NCBI GenBank assembly: GCA_020638795.1
Contig: JACKHW010000006.1
Location: forward strand, 124,001-188,000
Length of the DNA: 64,000 bases
DNA from: Planctomycetota bacterium
Lineage (GTDB): Bacteria > Planctomycetota > UBA1135 > GCA-002748355
Direction of reading: 5' to 3'
The notes beneath the pieces were generated by a model. The model was not told the DNA's origin. It saw only the letters and a list, made by a program, of their open reading frames with translations, and made no database searches. The position numbers and the translations under genes are program-made. Shown here piece after piece: positions 60,194-64,000 of the stretch (positions are counted from its first letter, which is position 1; each line of letters opens with the position of its first letter).

Positions 60194-61070
60194 GACCGAG
60201 CACGATACCGCTTGCCCTCTGCGCCGAATTCGACGAGCTGCGCGCGAGTCGACGCGCACTCCGGTCTCGAGCTGGAAGCCCCTGGCCCTCGCGACCTTCG
60301 TCGTGCTCGGTGCATGCGCCCCGATCTCGGATCTCGACGTGCATCGTTATCGGGGTTCGGGCCTCGCAGCCGAGACCGTCGAATCCCGTTCGCACGACGA
60401 CGCAGCGAACGAGGCCGAATCGACGAACGGACGCACCATTACGGCACGAAGCTTCGGCGACGGCTCGCGAACGATCTTGCTGCTCGGCGCGATCCATGGA
60501 GACGAACCCGGCTCGCACTTGCTCGTGCGAGACATCGAAGACTGGGTGCGACGTCGTCCCGAAGTCTTGAGAGGCCTTCGACTCGTCTCCGTGAGCCCCG
60601 TCAACCCCGACGGACTCGAGCAGGGCACGCGCCGCAACGCACGTGGCGTCGACCTCAACCGTAACTTTCCTTCCAGAAATTTCGAGCCGGGTGGCGGGCG
60701 TGGCCCGAAGCCCCTTTCCGAACCCGAGTCCCGCTTCTTGCACCAGCTCCTCCTCAGGTACGACCCCGCGCTCGTCCTCTCGGTGCATCAGCCGAGGCAC
60801 AGCGTCAACTGGGACGGTCCGGCCGAGGATCTGGCGCGTGCGATGGCCGAGCGCTGCGGCTATCGCGCCGAGGCCACGGTCGGGTATTCGACGCCGGGCA
60901 GCCTGGGGTCGTACCAGGGCATCGACCGCGCTCGCCCGATCATCACACTCGAGTTGGGGCGACACCCCGCCGCCGGAAAAACGTTTTTCGAGGAGACGGA
61001 GGCCGCGATCGAATACGCCTTCGCATGGACGCGTAGCTTCGGAGCGGCTGGCCCGGATCGAGGCGACTGA
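60192..61070 (+). CDS. M14-family zinc carboxypeptidase/amidase, lipoprotein
   Basis: 292 residues from the ATG at 60192. The hydrophobic segment ends VVLGAC (Cys at about 39), a probable lipoprotein signal. The catalytic domain has zinc ligands His-x-x-Glu in AIHGDEPG and a His in SVHQPRH, 'VSPVNPDGLEQGTRRNARGV' with 'DLNRNFPSRNF', and the catalytic Glu in ITLELG. This is closest to MpaA-like peptidoglycan amidases, which remove meso-diaminopimelate from murein peptides; substrate assignment is inferred. The divergent start overlap leaves no room for separate promoters, so one start may be annotated wrongly. Confidence 0.87.
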   Translation: MTEHDTACPLRRIRRAARESTRTPVSSWKPLALATFVVLGACAPISDLDVHRYRGSGLAAETVESRSHDDAANEAESTNGRTITARSFGDGSRTILLLGAIHGDEPGSHLLVRDIEDWVRRRPEVLRGLRLVSVSPVNPDGLEQGTRRNARGVDLNRNFPSRNFEPGGGRGPKPLSEPESRFLHQLLLRYDPALVLSVHQPRHSVNWDGPAEDLARAMAERCGYRAEATVGYSTPGSLGSYQGIDRARPIITLELGRHPAAGKTFFEETEAAIEYAFAWTRSFGAAGPDRGD

Positions 61071-61175
61071 CCCGATGGCGCAGGACCTGTTCGAGGGCAG
61101 GAGTTTTTGCAAGCGCGCTGCGTCGGGTCGAATCTGAACTTCGGACCCAGCCGAGTCTTCTCGATAACGACATTC

Positions 61176-61730
61176 ATGGCTTCCGCGACACGCACCGACC
61201 CGGTCTTGCTGGCGAGTTATCAACGCGCCGTCCACGACTACGCGGATTTGCTCAAGTCCTTTGCAGCCAGACTCTTGGCGGACGATGCAGACTGGGCCGA
61301 GGACGTCGCGCAAGATGCCTTGCTCGCCCTCTACCGTCACCTGCACGACGTGCCCGAGTCCGCCTGGCGGCCGTGGCTCTACCGCGTGACGCGCAACCTC
61401 TGCCTCGACCGCCTGCGGAGGCGCAAACATCGGCCGAAGAACTTCCGGGACTTCGCCGACGAGGAGAATCGAGACCCCGTCCCTCCGAGCCGGGTCACCA
61501 ATCGCCCCGAGATCCATGCGCAAGAAGAAGAGATGCAGCGCGACCTCGAGAAGGCGATCGCCGAACTTCCACCACGCTTTCGTGAGGTCTTCCTGCTCTG
61601 TGAGCAGCAGGGCGTCAGTTACGAAGAGGCTTCCACGATTCTCGACGTCCCGTTGAAGACGATCAGTACCCGTTTGTTCCGTGCTCGGCAGCGCCTGATG
61701 AAGGCCATGGCGAGCCATCTCGAAGATTGA
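61176..61730 (+). CDS. ECF-type RNA polymerase sigma factor
   Basis: 184 residues from the ATG at 61176. Region 2 spans about 15-90 with 'DWAEDVAQDALLALYRHLHD' and 'WRPWLYRVTRNLCLDRLRRR' (2.4). Region 4 spans about 128-182 with 'LPPRFREVFLLCEQQGVSYE' and 'TISTRLFRARQRLMKAM'. Typical ECF length and layout. The anti-sigma gene starts 5 nt after its stop, so the pair is an operon. The signal and regulon are unknown; autoregulation is common in the family. Confidence 0.93.
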   Translation: MASATRTDPVLLASYQRAVHDYADLLKSFAARLLADDADWAEDVAQDALLALYRHLHDVPESAWRPWLYRVTRNLCLDRLRRRKHRPKNFRDFADEENRDPVPPSRVTNRPEIHAQEEEMQRDLEKAIAELPPRFREVFLLCEQQGVSYEEASTILDVPLKTISTRLFRARQRLMKAMASHLED

Positions 61731-61735
61731 AGACC

Positions 61736-62713
61736 ATGAGCGACATCCGCCCCACGACTGACGCTTCGTGTCGTTCGATCCGGTCCCGTCTCGGCGAAGC
61801 CCTTGACCACAGGCTCGGGAGTCCGGACTCGAAGCGCGTCCGCGAACACCTTCTCGCGTGCAAGACCTGCCGCGGTGAGTACTCGATGCTCACGCGTCTG
61901 CAGCAGGCGACGCGCGAGCTACCGACCGAGCGCGTCTCCGATGACTTCCGCGCGCGATTGATCGAGCGGATCGAGTCCGGTGAAGGCGCGAGGCCCGACA
62001 TCCTGCAGCACCCGATGTCGATCGCGGGTCGCATCAAGCTGTTCACATCGGGCGCACTGACCGCTGCAGCCCTGCTGGTCTCGGCGTGGCTGGTCTACGA
62101 CGGCCTGAGGACGCCGACGAATCCGCAATCGATGCCGTACGACTTCGCGAGCCTCGCCGGACCGAACGACACGCTCCAGCCCGTCGACGCCAACGGAATC
62201 GGACTCCGCGCGGTGCAGAAGCCGCGAGAACTCTTCGATGGCCTGCGTTCGCAAGCTCCGCGACTCGCATCCCAGCCACCGAAGCGCGCGATGGCGCAAC
62301 TCGTCGAACAGAGCGAAGCGTTGATTCAGAGCATACGCTTCGTCAATGCGCTCGACGGCACGCTGTTCGAACTTCCACCGGACGTGCGCACGAGCTACGT
62401 CGAAGCAGAGCGCACGGCGTCCGCCATCGTCGAAGAAGCACAGCGCAGCAACGACTCGAGAGCATCGGTCGACCGAATCGTCGACCTGTTGCAACACGGT
62501 CCGACGCTCGAACCGACGATCCGCGTCACGATTCGACTGCGGTCCTCGGAGCCGGTCGATATCGCGAGCATGCTCCAGCGACACTCGAAGAGCATGGAAG
62601 AGCTGAGTCAGTTTCTGCGCTACTTCAACGAGCACCTGCTACGGCAGGGCGACGTGGTCGCGCCGGCAGCAGAAATCTGGGGTAGCCCGACGCTGCGACT
62701 CGGCAATCGCTGA
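61736..62713 (+). CDS. Membrane anti-sigma factor with zinc-finger (HC2) domain
   Basis: 325 residues from the ATG at 61736. The N-terminal ZAS-like motif has a Cys at about 13 and 'HLLACKTC' (His-x3-Cys-x2-Cys), the zinc-binding signature that sequesters ECF sigma factors. One membrane helix is at about 103-122 ('FTSGALTAAALLVSAWLVYD'), followed by about 200 residues outside the cytoplasm. The C-terminal region is helical ('ALIQSIRFVNALDGTLFELP') without a known fold and probably senses the signal. Downstream partner of the sigma factor at 61176. Confidence 0.9.
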   Translation: MSDIRPTTDASCRSIRSRLGEALDHRLGSPDSKRVREHLLACKTCRGEYSMLTRLQQATRELPTERVSDDFRARLIERIESGEGARPDILQHPMSIAGRIKLFTSGALTAAALLVSAWLVYDGLRTPTNPQSMPYDFASLAGPNDTLQPVDANGIGLRAVQKPRELFDGLRSQAPRLASQPPKRAMAQLVEQSEALIQSIRFVNALDGTLFELPPDVRTSYVEAERTASAIVEEAQRSNDSRASVDRIVDLLQHGPTLEPTIRVTIRLRSSEPVDIASMLQRHSKSMEELSQFLRYFNEHLLRQGDVVAPAAEIWGSPTLRLGNR

Positions 62714-62736
62714 AGCCGCTGCTCGCCGGGTTGCCT

Positions 62737-64000
62737 TCAGCGTCCGACGCGTAGCTCGACCGCATTCATGATGTCGGCGCCGAGGAAGGGATCCGTGCTC
62801 GGGTAGAGAAGGCCGCCGAGCCGCAGCACGCTGCCGTTCAAGCTAGCTTCGGTCGGAATGGGCAGGATCGCTACCCAAGCACCTTGGACCGGCTTGGACG
62901 TGATGAAAATCAGCGTCGCGAGGTCCAGTTGGAACTGGCAGCTCTTCAACGGCAGCGGCACGATCGGTCGGGCGCTCGCGTAGACGACGGCGGCGCTCGT
63001 CGTCTGCGGTCCTCCGAAGCCATTGAGCTGCAGGTTCGAACCGAGCTTGGCCGCCGTCGACTTGAGCTTGGGCACGCGCATCTCCCCGCCACAACCCTGA
63101 CCGACGCTCCGTGTGATGCCGCCGGGCGATACCACGAACGGCTCGATGCCGTGCACGCCATCGTCGGCTGCGAAGACCAACTGCTGCCACGCCACCGTGA
63201 ACTGGTAGCCGGTCGACGGCCGCGAGCTGGCCGTTCCGGGACGCAGGTCGACGACGAGACGCGCTTTCTCGAGGTCGATGCCCTCGGCGATCCAGGGCTC
63301 GCGACCCGCAGCAGCGTCGCTTGCCGAGAACCAGAGCGCGCCGGAGTCCCAGAACAGGTCCTCCGGCTGCGATCCCACCGCTCCAGGGACGAGATCCCGC
63401 AGAGTCGTGGTGACCGCATTGGTGTACCAGAGCTCGCGGCCGTGAACTCCGTCATCGGCGCTGAAGGCAACCCGGTCGTGATGGGTCTCGACAAAGCCCC
63501 GCGGATGCGAACTCACGCTCCCAACCTGCAAGTCGGCGATCATGTTCGTGCCCGCCGTCTCGCCGTTGGAGAACCATGGCTCCACACCCTCAGCCGCAGT
63601 GACCCCCGCGAAGTAGAGTCGCGTGTCGGTGCTCACCAACGTCCCGACGATCATGCCCGACGACAGACCCGGGTTGACGTCTTTGATCAGCACGACCGAC
63701 GAACCCGTCGTACTGGTGCGCCAGAGCTCACGGCCGTGGACGCCATCGTCGGCACTGAAGAAGATGCGACTGCGATACGTGACGAGGTCGCGTGGGTCCG
63801 AGGAAGCGGCCCCAGGTCGAATGTCGAGGTGCATGCGCGGCAGCGGCTTCGCTGTCGCTGCGCCCCTCCACTCGAGCGCCCAGAGTTCGCGTCCATGGAC
63901 GCCATCGTCGGCGGTGAAGAAGAGCCAGTTCCCGCTGCGCACCAAGTCGCGCGGATGCGATGACTCTGGCCCAGGTCGGATGTCGTGATACAGCGCGCCA
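62737..64000 (-). CDS. ELWxxDGT-type repeat protein with shared C-terminal domain, truncated by window edge
   Basis: The 3' 420 codons are visible; the frame stays open to the right edge, so the N-terminus is missing. Repeats of about 45 residues centred on DDGVHGRELW recur at least four times, with HDIRPGPESSHPRDL-type linkers between, as in ELWxxDGT-repeat proteins, probably a beta-propeller. From GQGCGGEM on, the last 125 residues are the shared C-terminal domain (SCQFQLDLA, ILPIPTEASLNG). No catalytic motif is seen. Likely extracellular, function unknown. Confidence 0.82.
   Translation of the reverse strand, partial: GALYHDIRPGPESSHPRDLVRSGNWLFFTADDGVHGRELWALEWRGAATAKPLPRMHLDIRPGAASSDPRDLVTYRSRIFFSADDGVHGRELWRTSTTGSSVVLIKDVNPGLSSGMIVGTLVSTDTRLYFAGVTAAEGVEPWFSNGETAGTNMIADLQVGSVSSHPRGFVETHHDRVAFSADDGVHGRELWYTNAVTTTLRDLVPGAVGSQPEDLFWDSGALWFSASDAAAGREPWIAEGIDLEKARLVVDLRPGTASSRPSTGYQFTVAWQQLVFAADDGVHGIEPFVVSPGGITRSVGQGCGGEMRVPKLKSTAAKLGSNLQLNGFGGPQTTSAAVVYASARPIVPLPLKSCQFQLDLATLIFITSKPVQGAWVAILPIPTEASLNGSVLRLGGLLYPSTDPFLGADIMNAVELRVGR

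Noticed and set aside
59301..61718. An 805-codon minus-strand frame spanning several genes
   Set aside because: It runs antisense to the M14 and sigma factor genes and in another frame to the 5'-nucleotidase, all well supported; its translation is Arg-rich without a family.
1..64000. CRISPR arrays, rRNA, tRNA, insertion sequences, integrases
   Set aside because: I looked for regular repeat-spacer patterns, conserved rRNA/tRNA segments and transposase motifs and found none; a tRNA in an intergenic gap cannot be fully excluded by eye.

Overview
The window is GC-rich bacterial DNA, densely coding on both strands. It holds about 52 protein genes and no rRNA, tRNA or CRISPR that I could find. The gene content fits a didermic, heterotrophic bacterium of the Planctomycetota type: many secreted beta-propeller or LamG-like proteins, a compact type II secretion/type IV pilus-like cluster with PilM/N/O-like parts, paired SPFH proteins and an aconitase-family enzyme with fused subunits. 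This assignment is an inference from gene content; no marker rRNA is present.

Layout. 1-6.8 kb: a truncated DsbD-like gene, a 160-nt imperfect inverted repeat, cstA (peptide/pyruvate-type transporter), a LamG-like secreted protein, and a two-gene unit of a lipoprotein and a large Asp-box (BNR) propeller. 6.9-14.9 kb: a thioredoxin-like selenoprotein with an in-frame UGA, peptidase M64, proline iminopeptidase, a helical hypothetical protein, an epimerase, a histidine kinase/response regulator pair and a ferredoxin-NADP reductase. 15-23.1 kb: secreted proteins of unknown role around hutH. 23.4-27.9 kb: a thiolase - fused LeuD/LeuC-type dehydratase - LeuB-type dehydrogenase operon. 28.2-30.4 kb: an SPFH gene pair, the first broken by an in-frame TAA. 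30.4-41.1 kb: folD and a secretion cluster (secretin fused to TPRs, GspC/PilP-, GspM/PilO- and GspL/PilM-N-like proteins, pseudopilins, GspF, divergent GspE). 41.4-50.5 kb: etfBA, a subtilase, a membrane protein, a kelch-like secreted protein, purH and prfB with its programmed +1 frameshift. 50.9-64 kb: three overlapping genes (Xaa-Pro-type aminopeptidase, membrane protein, M1 metallopeptidase), a family 9 glycosyltransferase, a Fis-type regulator, a Wza-like export lipoprotein, a 5'-nucleotidase, an M14 carboxypeptidase, an ECF sigma/anti-sigma pair and a truncated ELWxxDGT-repeat protein.

How it fits together. Six peptidases or amidohydrolases (M64, S33, S8, M24, M1, M14), cstA and hutH point to growth on protein and amino acids; the thiolase and ETF genes add acyl-CoA oxidation. 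The secretion cluster is a plausible route for the secreted proteins. Six of these, with different N-terminal modules, end in what looks like the same 115-140 residue C-terminal domain, for which I know no name. With the selenoprotein, this is the most interesting content of the window.
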